Shown here one piece after another: positions 55,252 through 64,000 of a stretch of DNA of 64,000 bases. Both the position numbers and the translations under genes were made by a program. The first letter of the stretch is position 1. Each line of letters opens with the position of its first letter. Source of the stretch: CAWHYG01 sp963833505 (GTDB taxonomy: Bacteria; Eisenbacteria; RBG-16-71-46; CAIMUX01); contig CAWHYG010000007.1 of assembly GCA_963833505.1 (NCBI GenBank), forward strand, positions 1,426,001-1,490,000, in the 5' to 3' direction. The notes under the pieces were generated by a model. It was given only the letters and a program-made list of their open reading frames with translations, had not been told where the DNA came from and did not search any database.

Positions 55252-55740
55252 TCAGTCCGGATATTGCGCCGGAGAGCGGCCGAGCGCGACAATCGCGCAC
55301 GCTTCGACCGCTTCCATCCCGAGCGCTCGCACGCGGGCGGCGAGTTCCGGACTGGCCGCTCCGGGATTGAGGAAGACCCGCCGGACCCCTCTGGCGGGCG
55401 CCTGGTCGATCACCGTGAGGCCGAGGTCCGGCCGGACGTAGAGAAGAAGCAGCTCGGCCCGGGCCGGCACGTCCGCCAGGGAAGGGGACACCGGCAATCC
55501 CTCGATCTGGTCGGCCGCGGGATGCACCGGATAGACGACGTAACCCCCATCGAGATACGCCCGCACCGCCTTGTTCCCGAATCGGGATCGATCCGGGCTG
55601 GCTCCGACGATGATGACGGAGCGGGACGGTGAACCGGAGCCGGATGAAACGGACAGGTCGCCGCGGGACGGCGAACTCGAACCGGATGAACCGGACGGAT
55701 CGTCGCCGGACGGACGGCCGCTGGTCTCAGGCGCTGTCAT
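55252..55740 (-). CDS. CoA-binding domain protein with disordered N-terminus
   Basis: A 162-aa protein. After about 40 Ser/Gly/Asp/Pro-rich residues made of short GSSSPSRGDL-like repeats, residues 41-160 form the CoA_binding_2 Rossmann fold: IIVGASPDRSRFGNKAVRAY, VYPVHPAADQIEGLP, VFLNPGAASPEL and EACAIVALG. This family binds CoA and is often involved in metabolic regulation. ATG 55740 follows GGAGG with 5-nt spacing. It is divergent from alr with only 41 bp between start codons. Confidence 0.85.
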   Translation of the reverse strand: MTAPETSGRPSGDDPSGSSGSSSPSRGDLSVSSGSGSPSRSVIIVGASPDRSRFGNKAVRAYLDGGYVVYPVHPAADQIEGLPVSPSLADVPARAELLLLYVRPDLGLTVIDQAPARGVRRVFLNPGAASPELAARVRALGMEAVEACAIVALGRSPAQYPD

Positions 55741-55766
55741 GGCTGCCTCCGCAATCTCCTCTGTGT

Positions 55767-55772
55767 TAGAGT
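55767..55772 (+). promoter_or_regulatory. -10 element for a probably leaderless alr transcript
   Basis: TAGAGT (TANNNT pattern) ends 9 nt before the alr ATG 55782, the spacing expected if transcription starts at the A of ATG. No ribosome-binding site precedes this ATG. The same 41-bp gap holds the ribosome-binding site of the opposite gene. Confidence 0.5.
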
Positions 55773-55781
55773 CAACCTCCA

Positions 55782-56960
55782 ATGACGGACCTGCGCAACC
55801 GGCTTCTATCCTGGTGCGAGGTGGATGCCTCGGCCTTCCGCTCGAATCTGGAAGTCTTCCGCTCCCTGCTGGGTTCGGACCGCCGCCTGCTTCTCGTCGT
55901 CAAGTCCAACGCCTACGGACATGGCCTGGATCCGATCACCCGCCTGGCGGCGCAGGAACGAGTGGATGCGCTCGGCGTCCATCAACTCGACGAGGCCGCG
56001 GCCGTTCGAGCGGCCGGCTGGCGCGGAGACCTCCTGATCCTGGGGTACGTCCCCCATGCCCGTCTCTCCGACGCCCTGGATCTGGAAGTCCAGCTCACGG
56101 TCTACGACCGGGCGACGCTCGATCGCCTCGATGCGCTCGGAACGGCTCGCGGCGTCCCGGCGCGCTGCCACCTCAAGCTCGAAACGGGCACCTGGCGCCA
56201 GGGCATTCTGGAAGAGGATCTCGATGCCTGTCTGGATCGCTTCCGGGGCGCCCGCGGCCTCCAGCTCGTCGGCCTTTCGACCCACTTCGCCAACATCGAG
56301 GACACGACCGACCACAGTTACGCCCGGTCCCAGCTCGAGCGGTTTCAGGCCCTGACCCAGCGGGTGGCGTCGGCGGGATTCACCGGGCTCCTGCGACACG
56401 CCGCCTGCACCGCCGCCGTCCTGGTGATGCCCGAGGCCTCCTTCGACCTGGCCCGGATCGGGATCGGCGCCTACGGTCTCTGGCCGTCGCGCGAGACACT
56501 GGCCTCCACCCGCGCCCGAGTGGGCGCGTCTCTCGTTCTCCGGCCCGTCCTGACCTGGAAGACCAAGGTCGCCCAGGTGAAATGGGTTCCCGCCGGGTCC
56601 TTCGTGGGGTATGGCTGTGCGCATCGGACTTCGCGCCGCACGCTGCTCGCCGTCATTCCGATCGGATACGCCGACGGATACGACCGCGGGCTTTCCGGGC
56701 TGGCGCACGTGCTGGTCCGCGGCGGGCGAGCGCAGGTCCTGGGCCGGATCTGCATGAACATCTTCATGGCCGACGTCACCGATCTCGGCCCGGTGGAAGC
56801 GGAGGAGGAGGTCGTGCTGCTCGGCCGTCAGGGTTCCGAGGAGATTCGGGCGTCCGATCTCGCCTCCTTCGCCCAGACGATTCCCTACGAGATCGTGAGC
56901 CGGATTTCGCCCTCGATCCCCCGCGTGGTGGTGGACGAACGGGGCGGCGTCATCGGCTGA
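55782..56960 (+). CDS. alr: alanine racemase
   Basis: A 392-aa PLP enzyme making D-alanine for peptidoglycan. The PLP lysine is in VVKSNAYGHGLDP; HLKLETGTWRQGI, STHFANIEDTTD, RIGIGAYGLWPS and GRICMNIFMADVTD follow. The catalytic tyrosine lies in FVGYGCAHRTSRRT, where most relatives have an SYG motif. Length is normal. ATG 55782 has no ribosome-binding site and may be translated from a leaderless mRNA. Confidence 0.92.
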   Translation: MTDLRNRLLSWCEVDASAFRSNLEVFRSLLGSDRRLLLVVKSNAYGHGLDPITRLAAQERVDALGVHQLDEAAAVRAAGWRGDLLILGYVPHARLSDALDLEVQLTVYDRATLDRLDALGTARGVPARCHLKLETGTWRQGILEEDLDACLDRFRGARGLQLVGLSTHFANIEDTTDHSYARSQLERFQALTQRVASAGFTGLLRHAACTAAVLVMPEASFDLARIGIGAYGLWPSRETLASTRARVGASLVLRPVLTWKTKVAQVKWVPAGSFVGYGCAHRTSRRTLLAVIPIGYADGYDRGLSGLAHVLVRGGRAQVLGRICMNIFMADVTDLGPVEAEEEVVLLGRQGSEEIRASDLASFAQTIPYEIVSRISPSIPRVVVDERGGVIG

Positions 56961-57248
56961 CCAGCGGGCGTCAAGGCCGCTTCGGGGTCCACGGCGACAC
57001 CCTGGCGGTTTCGAGGGTCCACGGCACGGAGCTCGTCGAGACAAAGCCTGCGCCGAAGATCCACTGCGAAGCCCTGGTGCGCCGAAGCCGGAGCGGACCA
57101 TGAAGGAGGCCCGCGCCGGAGTGCGGCGGGAGCGCACGCCAGTGCGCGGAGCCGCGCGGAGCAGGGCCGACGACCCGGTCCGCGGAGGCATTGGCGCGCC
57201 AGGGCGGGCGGCAAGCACCTCGTCAAGGACGAGGGTCTGAGGAGAGGC
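56961..57248. other. intergenic stretch between convergent genes
   Basis: No gene, hairpin with T tract or recognised element is present. The sequence is high-GC with loosely repeated GTCCACGGCG and CGCGGAG motifs, in keeping with the degenerate repeats seen elsewhere. Confidence 0.35.
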
Positions 57249-57809
57249 TCACCGCACGCCCGACCCGGGCGGCACCTCCCGATCCGGGACCAGCAGCGAC
57301 ACCGTGTCCGCCGATGATGCCGCGAGGAGCATTCCCTCCGAAACCTCGCCCCGCAACTTCGCCGGTTTCAGATTCGCCACGACCACGATGAGGCGTCCGA
57401 CCAGGTCCTCCGCCCGATAGTGGGCCGCGATGCCCGCCACGAGCTGGCGCCGCTCCGTTCCGAGGTCGACCTCAAGCTTGAGCAGGCGATCCGCCCGCGG
57501 ATGAGGACCGGCCGCGATCACCCGGGCGATCCGCAGATCCCACCGCGCAAACTCCTCGATCCCGAGGAGCGCCGGAGCCTCCGAATTCGGCGCGCCGACC
57601 GGAGCCTCCGGAGCCGGCGATCCGCCCGCGGCGCCGGGCTGCGATCCGGGCCCCGGTTCCGCCGAGCCGGCTCGTGGCCCAGAAGGCGGCGATCCTGTCC
57701 CGCCTGCTGAATCGGACGGCGATCCCGGCGGAGGGGATCCGCCCGCCGGGTCGCCGGAGCCGGGACGCGATTCGAGAGGGTCGATGGGAATCCGATCGGA
57801 CTGATTCAT
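57249..57809 (-). CDS. stand-alone MetG-C/Arc1p-like tRNA-binding domain protein
   Basis: A 186-aa protein. Residues about 85-186 form an OB-fold tRNA-binding domain as found at the C-terminus of methionyl-tRNA synthetase: FARWDLRIARVIAAGPHPRAD, LLKLEVDLG, RQLVAGIAAHY and GRLIVVVANLKPAKLRGEVSEGM. The first 85 residues are Gly/Ser/Pro-rich and repetitive, probably disordered. It may be a detached MetG C-domain acting in trans, or a CsaA-like chaperone. ATG 57809 overlaps the upstream stop (TGATG) with AGGAG before it. Confidence 0.82.
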   Translation of the reverse strand: MNQSDRIPIDPLESRPGSGDPAGGSPPPGSPSDSAGGTGSPPSGPRAGSAEPGPGSQPGAAGGSPAPEAPVGAPNSEAPALLGIEEFARWDLRIARVIAAGPHPRADRLLKLEVDLGTERRQLVAGIAAHYRAEDLVGRLIVVVANLKPAKLRGEVSEGMLLAASSADTVSLLVPDREVPPGSGVR

Positions 57810-59056
57810 CAGGATGCTCCTTCAAGGCGGAGCCCCTCGCGCCGGTGCCGCCGGCTCGCGATCACCTCGCGGAACAGCTCCGCTCCGAAGTCGCCGAAGG
57901 TCTCCAGCGTGTAATGTCGCCGAACGTGCTCGCGCCCGGCTTCTCCGAACGAAGCTCGAAGCGCGGCGGAATCGAGCAGGAGGCCGATCGCTCCGGCCAT
58001 CCTCTCCGGATCGCCGGGCGGAACGATGAGGCCGGTCCCGGGAACCACCACTTCTGGAATCGCGTGCACCTCGGTGGCGACCAGGGGCACCCCGAGACCG
58101 AGCAGCTCGAAGGCGCTCCGGCAGATCGCCTCCGAGTCGACCGACGCGATCGCCGCGACGTCCAGGGCGGCGGACCAGATCAGCGGGTCCTCGACCTTTC
58201 CGACGATGTGAACGCGGCCGCCCAGGCCCAAGGCGGTCGAGATCTCCTCCAGCTCGGCCCGCGTCACCTCCACCTCCGGCCCGGCCAGGACGACGTGGAC
58301 GCCGGGCCGCCCGAGGGCCACCCGGGCCATCGCGTTCAGGAAGTGCGCGTGGCCCTTGACCGGGCTCAGCCGCGCGATCATGCCGACCAGCGGCGCGTCC
58401 GCCGGAACGCCGAGCCGGCTGCGGACGCGCGCCCGCGCCTCCGGCCGGGAGATCCGGTCGAGGGCCCCGGCATCGATGCCCCCGCGGAGCATCGCGACCC
58501 GTTCCGGCGGAATCCGGAGGATCCGATAGTGTTCGCGCCGGATGAACTCGGCCGCAGCCAGGTGGTGGTCGGTCCAGGTCCGGTAGAGCCAGCCTTGGAG
58601 AGCGCCCCCTCGCGGCGGGCGGACGTCGCTTCGCGTGCGCACGAGAGGGATGCCCAACCTGCGGCAGAGGAGCGCGAATCGCGGGTGGCCCGGGCCGCTG
58701 TGGACGTTGATCAGATCGCACCGCTCCCGGCGCAGGAAATCCGCGAGCCGGGACTCCGAACGCGCGAACTCGATCGGGCGGAAGCTGCCGGGATCTCCGA
58801 CGTCCGGTGTGGGAATCCCGCGCCGGACGGCTTCGCGCGCCGCCGGCGTCTCGGGCGGAGCGAGCACCCAGGAAACGTGTCCCCGGCGAATCAGGGCCTC
58901 GGCGAGAGTGACCGCGTACCAGGCGGAGGCGTTCCACCAGCGGACTCGAACCCACTGCGCCACCCGGAGCGAAGACCCGTCCGGACGCCCGCCGTTCCCC
59001 GGACAACGCTCCATGCTTCCGGCGACCGCGCTTCCATCTCTGAGATGGTTCTCCAT
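57809..59056 (-). CDS. family 4 glycosyltransferase
   Basis: A 415-aa GT-B enzyme. The N-terminal acceptor domain ends near residue 200. The donor domain shows GMIARLSPVKGHAHFLNAMA, VVLAGPEVE and the EX7E motif EAICRSAFELLGLGVPLVAT, followed by PGTGLIVPPGDPERMA. It transfers a sugar from a nucleotide donor, probably to a cell-surface glycan or lipid. It precedes the tRNA-binding protein with a TGATG overlap. ATG 59056 lacks a strong ribosome-binding site, and the conserved region starts about residue 30 (LRVAQWVRVRWWN), so a shorter start is possible. Confidence 0.86.
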   Translation of the reverse strand: MENHLRDGSAVAGSMERCPGNGGRPDGSSLRVAQWVRVRWWNASAWYAVTLAEALIRRGHVSWVLAPPETPAAREAVRRGIPTPDVGDPGSFRPIEFARSESRLADFLRRERCDLINVHSGPGHPRFALLCRRLGIPLVRTRSDVRPPRGGALQGWLYRTWTDHHLAAAEFIRREHYRILRIPPERVAMLRGGIDAGALDRISRPEARARVRSRLGVPADAPLVGMIARLSPVKGHAHFLNAMARVALGRPGVHVVLAGPEVEVTRAELEEISTALGLGGRVHIVGKVEDPLIWSAALDVAAIASVDSEAICRSAFELLGLGVPLVATEVHAIPEVVVPGTGLIVPPGDPERMAGAIGLLLDSAALRASFGEAGREHVRRHYTLETFGDFGAELFREVIASRRHRREGLRLEGAS

Positions 59057-59119
59057 CCCGCCGTACTCTAGGCTCAGCCCGGGCGCGCGGCAATCGGGAC
59101 CGCCGGCCGTCGAAGTGTT

Positions 59120-59148
59120 TGACGCGAGGTCCCGCGCTCCTTATAGTG
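59120..59148 (+). promoter_or_regulatory. sigma-70 promoter of the secreted protein / PorV-like unit
   Basis: TTGACG (59120-59125) and TATAGT (59143-59148) with a 17-nt spacer. The predicted start is about 59155, giving a leader of about 35 nt before ATG 59190. Confidence 0.75.
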
Positions 59149-59189
59149 CGGCCGAATCGGCAAAAACCGGAGGGCGTTCGCTTCCCCCA

Positions 59190-61310
59190 ATGATCCGCTC
59201 AGGCGTTGGTCGCGGACTGATCAAGAACCCGGAAGGCGTCGGGAGGCCGGGCCGGCCGCGGCGCGGGCGTCTCGGCGCCCTTTTGCTGGCGACCGCCGCC
59301 GTTGCGCTCTGGTTGGCGCAGACGGTCCTGGCCGCCGGTCCTCCCGTTCTCGTCCGAAGCGAGATCGCCAAGCCGAAAAACGCTCCCTACAAACTGGGAG
59401 ACTTCATCCACATCGCCACCCTGTGGCGCAGCTCGGGCGCGCCGCTCGACTCCGTCAAGGCCGACCTGCACCGGATCATCCTCGACCCGAGCCAGCACGT
59501 GCCGAGGCGGCTCGAGTACATGCAGCCCGACAGCGTCTTCGTCGACTCGCTCATCATCCAGCTTCCGTTCGCCCTCTTCGAGGTGCCCAAGGACACGGTC
59601 GGGCTGCTCCGTCCCATTCCGATCACGGCGTGGAACAGCTTCGGCGCCTCGGTCCCGGACACGACCATCCACATCTTCATGGACACGACGCCGCCGGACA
59701 GCCTGCTCATGAACCCGCTCCCGCGGGTCACGGCCAAGGACAGCGTGGACGTCAGCGGCAGCGTCAAGGACGCGTCCGCCGTCTTCGTCGTGCACAACTT
59801 CATCCAGTCCCAGGCGGCCTTCGACACGCTCACCGGGCTCTGGCACTTCCGGGTCGGCCTCAAGACCGGGACGAACACGATCCAGGCCTGGGCCGAGGAC
59901 GCGGCGGGAAACGCCACCGGATACGAACCCAATCCCGCCACCCTGGTCACGCAGGTGTCCTCGACCTCGAAGGCGCCCGTCCTGCTCGGCTGGACCTTCG
60001 TCGACACCCTGGCCGGAGGCGTTCCGGTCCCGCTCCACGATCAGCTCGGATCCATCCCCGCGAGCACGATCCGCTTCTACACCGAATGGGCCGTGCCCGA
60101 CTCGAACGCCCTCTCGAACCAGATCGATCTCCGGGCGGATCTTTCGAGGTTCTACGGCGGCCACATGCCGTGGCATCCGACCCAGATCGTGCGCGATCCG
60201 AGCCGGAACGGATTCTATCTCCTCACGCACACCCTGCCGGACTCCGCCCACCTGGCGGACACGACCCATATCGCGATTCCGCTCACCGCGACGTCTCCAA
60301 CCGGAGACTTCACCAACGACAACAGCATCTTCGTCTGCCTCTCCAACACTCCGCCGGTCCACTTGAAGAGCGTGGTGGGGACGGTGAACGCCAAGGGCCA
60401 GGTGGTGCCCCGGCCCCATCCCTACCGGACGGGCGACAGCCTCTGGATCGAGACGGTCTGGCACGTGGCTCCGGACCTCAGCCTGTCGGTCAGGCCCGAC
60501 TTCAGCAGCATCGAGTCGGACTCCACCAAATGGGCGGCGCATCCGCGCGTTCTCCCGGTGGACGGCGACAGCAGCATCATCGTCTTCGTCCATCGGCTTC
60601 CCTTCACTTCAGATCAGATCCATCAGGGCCAGAAGCTGCCGATTCCGCTCATCGGCTATGACACGGGGTGCGGCGAAACCTACAACGAAACGCTCCTGGT
60701 CGACGTCGACGACACCCCCCCCGACACGCTCGGACTGCGTCTGAACCCGCTTCCCGCCGTGACCGATCAGGACACGATCCATATCTCCGGAACCGCCCCG
60801 GACACGAGCATCGTCGGGGTCCAGATCCTCCGCGATCGGGTCTTCGAGGACTCGGTGGCGGTTCCCAACCCCGTGACCCGAAGGTTCGACAAGCGGTTCC
60901 CCCTGCTCCTGGGCGCGAATCCGATCCAGATTCGAGGCGAGGACGCTTCCGGCAACGTGACCCCCCTCGTGCCGTCCAATCCGACCACGGTCACGCGGAC
61001 CACGCGCGCCGGCATGTCCGTGCCGGCCCCATTCAGCCGCTACGACGATCCCACCACGACCACGGATGACATCGTCTTCCTGGATCCGCAGGGATTCGCC
61101 TCCGTCAGCATCCGCATCTTCAACCTCCAAGGCGATTGCGTGAATCAGGCGGAGGACCCGAATCCGGGATCGCAGTTCACCTACCACTGGCCGGGAACCG
61201 ATCGCTTCGGACACCGGGCTCCCCAGGGCTACTATCTGGTCCGCGCGGTCTGGAAGGACGTCCAGGGGCACTCCCGGAACGAAACCCATGGCTTGCTCCT
61301 GAAGGACTGA
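59190..61310 (+). CDS. large secreted Ig-like protein with FlgD-type C-terminal domain
   Basis: A 706-aa exported protein: the basic n-region and hydrophobic GALLLATAAVALWLAQTVLA form the signal. The mature chain contains repeated beta-sandwich-like regions with DTTPPDSLLMNPLPRV and DDTPPDTLGLRLNPLPAV motifs (two homologous halves with TAKDSVDVSGSV / TDQDTIHISGTA), typical of adhesion or surface proteins. The last 90 residues are FlgD-like (HRAPQGYYLVRAVWKD). No enzyme motif is seen. ATG 59190 is not preceded by a close ribosome-binding site. Four nt separate it from the PorV-like gene, so the two are cotranscribed. Confidence 0.75.
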   Translation: MIRSGVGRGLIKNPEGVGRPGRPRRGRLGALLLATAAVALWLAQTVLAAGPPVLVRSEIAKPKNAPYKLGDFIHIATLWRSSGAPLDSVKADLHRIILDPSQHVPRRLEYMQPDSVFVDSLIIQLPFALFEVPKDTVGLLRPIPITAWNSFGASVPDTTIHIFMDTTPPDSLLMNPLPRVTAKDSVDVSGSVKDASAVFVVHNFIQSQAAFDTLTGLWHFRVGLKTGTNTIQAWAEDAAGNATGYEPNPATLVTQVSSTSKAPVLLGWTFVDTLAGGVPVPLHDQLGSIPASTIRFYTEWAVPDSNALSNQIDLRADLSRFYGGHMPWHPTQIVRDPSRNGFYLLTHTLPDSAHLADTTHIAIPLTATSPTGDFTNDNSIFVCLSNTPPVHLKSVVGTVNAKGQVVPRPHPYRTGDSLWIETVWHVAPDLSLSVRPDFSSIESDSTKWAAHPRVLPVDGDSSIIVFVHRLPFTSDQIHQGQKLPIPLIGYDTGCGETYNETLLVDVDDTPPDTLGLRLNPLPAVTDQDTIHISGTAPDTSIVGVQILRDRVFEDSVAVPNPVTRRFDKRFPLLLGANPIQIRGEDASGNVTPLVPSNPTTVTRTTRAGMSVPAPFSRYDDPTTTTDDIVFLDPQGFASVSIRIFNLQGDCVNQAEDPNPGSQFTYHWPGTDRFGHRAPQGYYLVRAVWKDVQGHSRNETHGLLLKD

Positions 61311-61313
61311 GCG

Positions 61314-62300
61314 GTGCCGATGAGACGTCGACTTGTCCCGATCCTTCTTCTCGCCTCCCTTGGGCTGCTGCCGGGGCGGGCGCGGGCCGTCTCTGACGTG
61401 GTCGGCGGGTTTCCGCTTCTGGACGACAGTCCCCGGGGCACGGCGCTGGGCGGCACCCTGACCGCGCTGGCGGAAGGGCCCGAAGCCATCTGCTGGAATC
61501 CGGCCGGGCTGCTGGCCATGGCGCGGCCGACCTTCTCTTTCGCCTACGCCGATCTCTTCAATCTGGGCCTCGTCTCCCACACCACCGTCCAGTTCGGATA
61601 TCCGTTCCAAAGGTCCGAGATTGGTTGGGCGAACGGCCGCATCCACCGCGAAGTGCTGCCCCCTCCCGCGGGACAGGCGCTCGGCCTGGCCATCTCCAGC
61701 CTCCACGGCGATCTCGACGTCGACAGCTATCGGGAGACCGAGGTCACGCTGGCCTACGCCTGGCTTGCTCCCGGGCGCCTCTGGGCCGGAATCGCCGGCC
61801 AGCTTCTCCTGGCCCAGACTCCGATCGCCAGCGCCGGCGGCCACGGCCAGGCGCTCAATCTGGGCGTGCAGCGTCCCGTCGGGCCTTTCCGGCTGGGAAT
61901 CGCGGCGGTGAACCTGACCTCGTGGATGAAATGGGACATCTCCCCTGTCGAAACCCAGCAGGAACAGACGCCGGAAACCAGCGAGCCCCTTCCCGAACGT
62001 TGGAGCGTCGCTTTGGCCTGGAGTCCGTCGCGCTATCCCGTCGATGCCACGATCCAGAGGGATTGGGTCGGAGGAGATTTCGCCGGCGTCCAGACCGGCG
62101 CCGGCGCGGAGTGGAGCCCGTTGCCGTTGATCGTGCTCCGAGGCGGGATCCGCCGCCGGGACGACGTCTTGGGCGGCCACAACGAATGGAGCGCGGGCGC
62201 GGGATTCAAGCTCGGCCAGTTCCGGGTCGATTACGGGGTCGAGAACAACGCGGAAGACCTGGGGCTGACGCACCGCTGGGGCGCTTCGGTCCAGCTCTGA
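61314..62300 (+). CDS. PorV/PorQ-like outer-membrane protein
   Basis: A 328-aa protein with signal peptide (LVPILLLASLGLLPGRARA). The start of the mature part, SPRGTALGGTLTALAEGPEAICWNPAGL, matches the N-plug signature of the PorV/PorQ (FadL-related) family used in type IX secretion, and beta-strand-rich sequence follows to the C-terminus (HRWGASVQL). In Bacteroidetes, PorV shuttles CTD-bearing cargo at the outer membrane. The adjacent gene encodes a CTD protein, supporting a related role here, but the CTD class differs. GTG 61314 has AAGGA 8 nt upstream; ATG 61320 is possible. Confidence 0.78.
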   Translation: MPMRRRLVPILLLASLGLLPGRARAVSDVVGGFPLLDDSPRGTALGGTLTALAEGPEAICWNPAGLLAMARPTFSFAYADLFNLGLVSHTTVQFGYPFQRSEIGWANGRIHREVLPPPAGQALGLAISSLHGDLDVDSYRETEVTLAYAWLAPGRLWAGIAGQLLLAQTPIASAGGHGQALNLGVQRPVGPFRLGIAAVNLTSWMKWDISPVETQQEQTPETSEPLPERWSVALAWSPSRYPVDATIQRDWVGGDFAGVQTGAGAEWSPLPLIVLRGGIRRRDDVLGGHNEWSAGAGFKLGQFRVDYGVENNAEDLGLTHRWGASVQL

Positions 62301-62466
62301 TCTCGCGGACCGTTCGCGGCTCTTGCCGCGGCGGTTCCGCACCGGCTATCATCAGAACCTGTTCTTGCGAGATCCGCGAACGCGCATCCGGGAACGAAGA
62401 CAATCGGCCGCCGGCATGGGAGGCCTTCCCCGCCGGGGATGGCTGAACCGCAGGGGAGACACCGGG

Positions 62467-64000
<1,534 letters not shown>

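Noticed and set aside
57000..57240. Further copy of the palindromic element between alr and the tRNA-binding gene
   Set aside because: Only short GC-rich words are shared and no inverted arms could be traced.

Overview
The window is high-GC bacterial chromosome, densely coded on both strands. No rRNA or tRNA gene, CRISPR array or complete insertion sequence is recognisable. Four large secreted proteins end in a FlgD-type Ig-like C-terminal domain (core WDG-x-D-x-x-GR-x-V-x-AGVYF), and one neighbour resembles the PorV/PorQ family of outer-membrane proteins. With a planctomycete-style cytochrome c lipoprotein and many short degenerate minisatellites, this suggests an uncultured FCB-like or Eisenbacteria-like Gram-negative lineage. 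The taxonomic guess is inference; no marker gene decides it.

Layout. 1-2.1 kb: a sulfur/selenium-transfer cluster (YedF-like DsrE protein, DUF3343, class V cysteine desulfurase). 2.1-16 kb: secreted beta-propeller-like protein, DinB-like protein, a 186-bp palindromic element, an MqnD-like protein, MFS transporter and cytidylate-kinase-like pair, a mutS remnant, RNase HII, thioesterase, 5'-nucleotidase, CstA and a TlpA-like thioredoxin protein. 16.2-16.9 kb: a 15-copy 42-bp tandem array. 17-20.3 kb: boxC-boxB of aerobic benzoyl-CoA degradation. 20.6-28.8 kb: secreted PNGase F homologue, agmatinase-family enzyme, esterase/ATP-grasp pair, glycerate kinase, BBE-like flavoprotein. 28.9-34 kb: a 1702-residue acyl-CoA synthetase/GNAT fusion. 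34.5-46.8 kb: citrate synthase, beta-barrel protein, gamma-carbonic anhydrase, cytochrome lipoprotein, secreted sugar dehydrogenase, topA, malQ, O-methyltransferase. 47-49.1 kb: DUF2089/SHOCT module and a broken Ycf46-like AAA+ gene. 49.1-54.1 kb: GT39-like membrane protein, sugar-phosphate-isomerase-like protein, thioesterase, etfA, etfB. 54.4-64 kb: lipoprotein, CoA-binding protein, alanine racemase, lone tRNA-binding domain, GT4 glycosyltransferase, secreted CTD protein, PorV-like protein, and arginine decarboxylase running off the right edge.

How genes work together. etfB-etfA-thioesterase-isomerase form a tight chain joined by GTGA stop/start overlaps; the cytidylate-kinase/MFS and ATP-grasp/esterase pairs use the same junction. 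boxC-boxB act consecutively on benzoyl-CoA, but no boxA is present. SpeA with an agmatinase-family enzyme 40 kb away would give putrescine. The CTD proteins may share a dedicated secretion route that could involve the PorV-like protein.

Caveat. topA, the isomerase gene and the Ycf46-like fragment each carry a one- or two-base frame disruption. For topA this is more likely sequence error than biology, so indels should be expected elsewhere.
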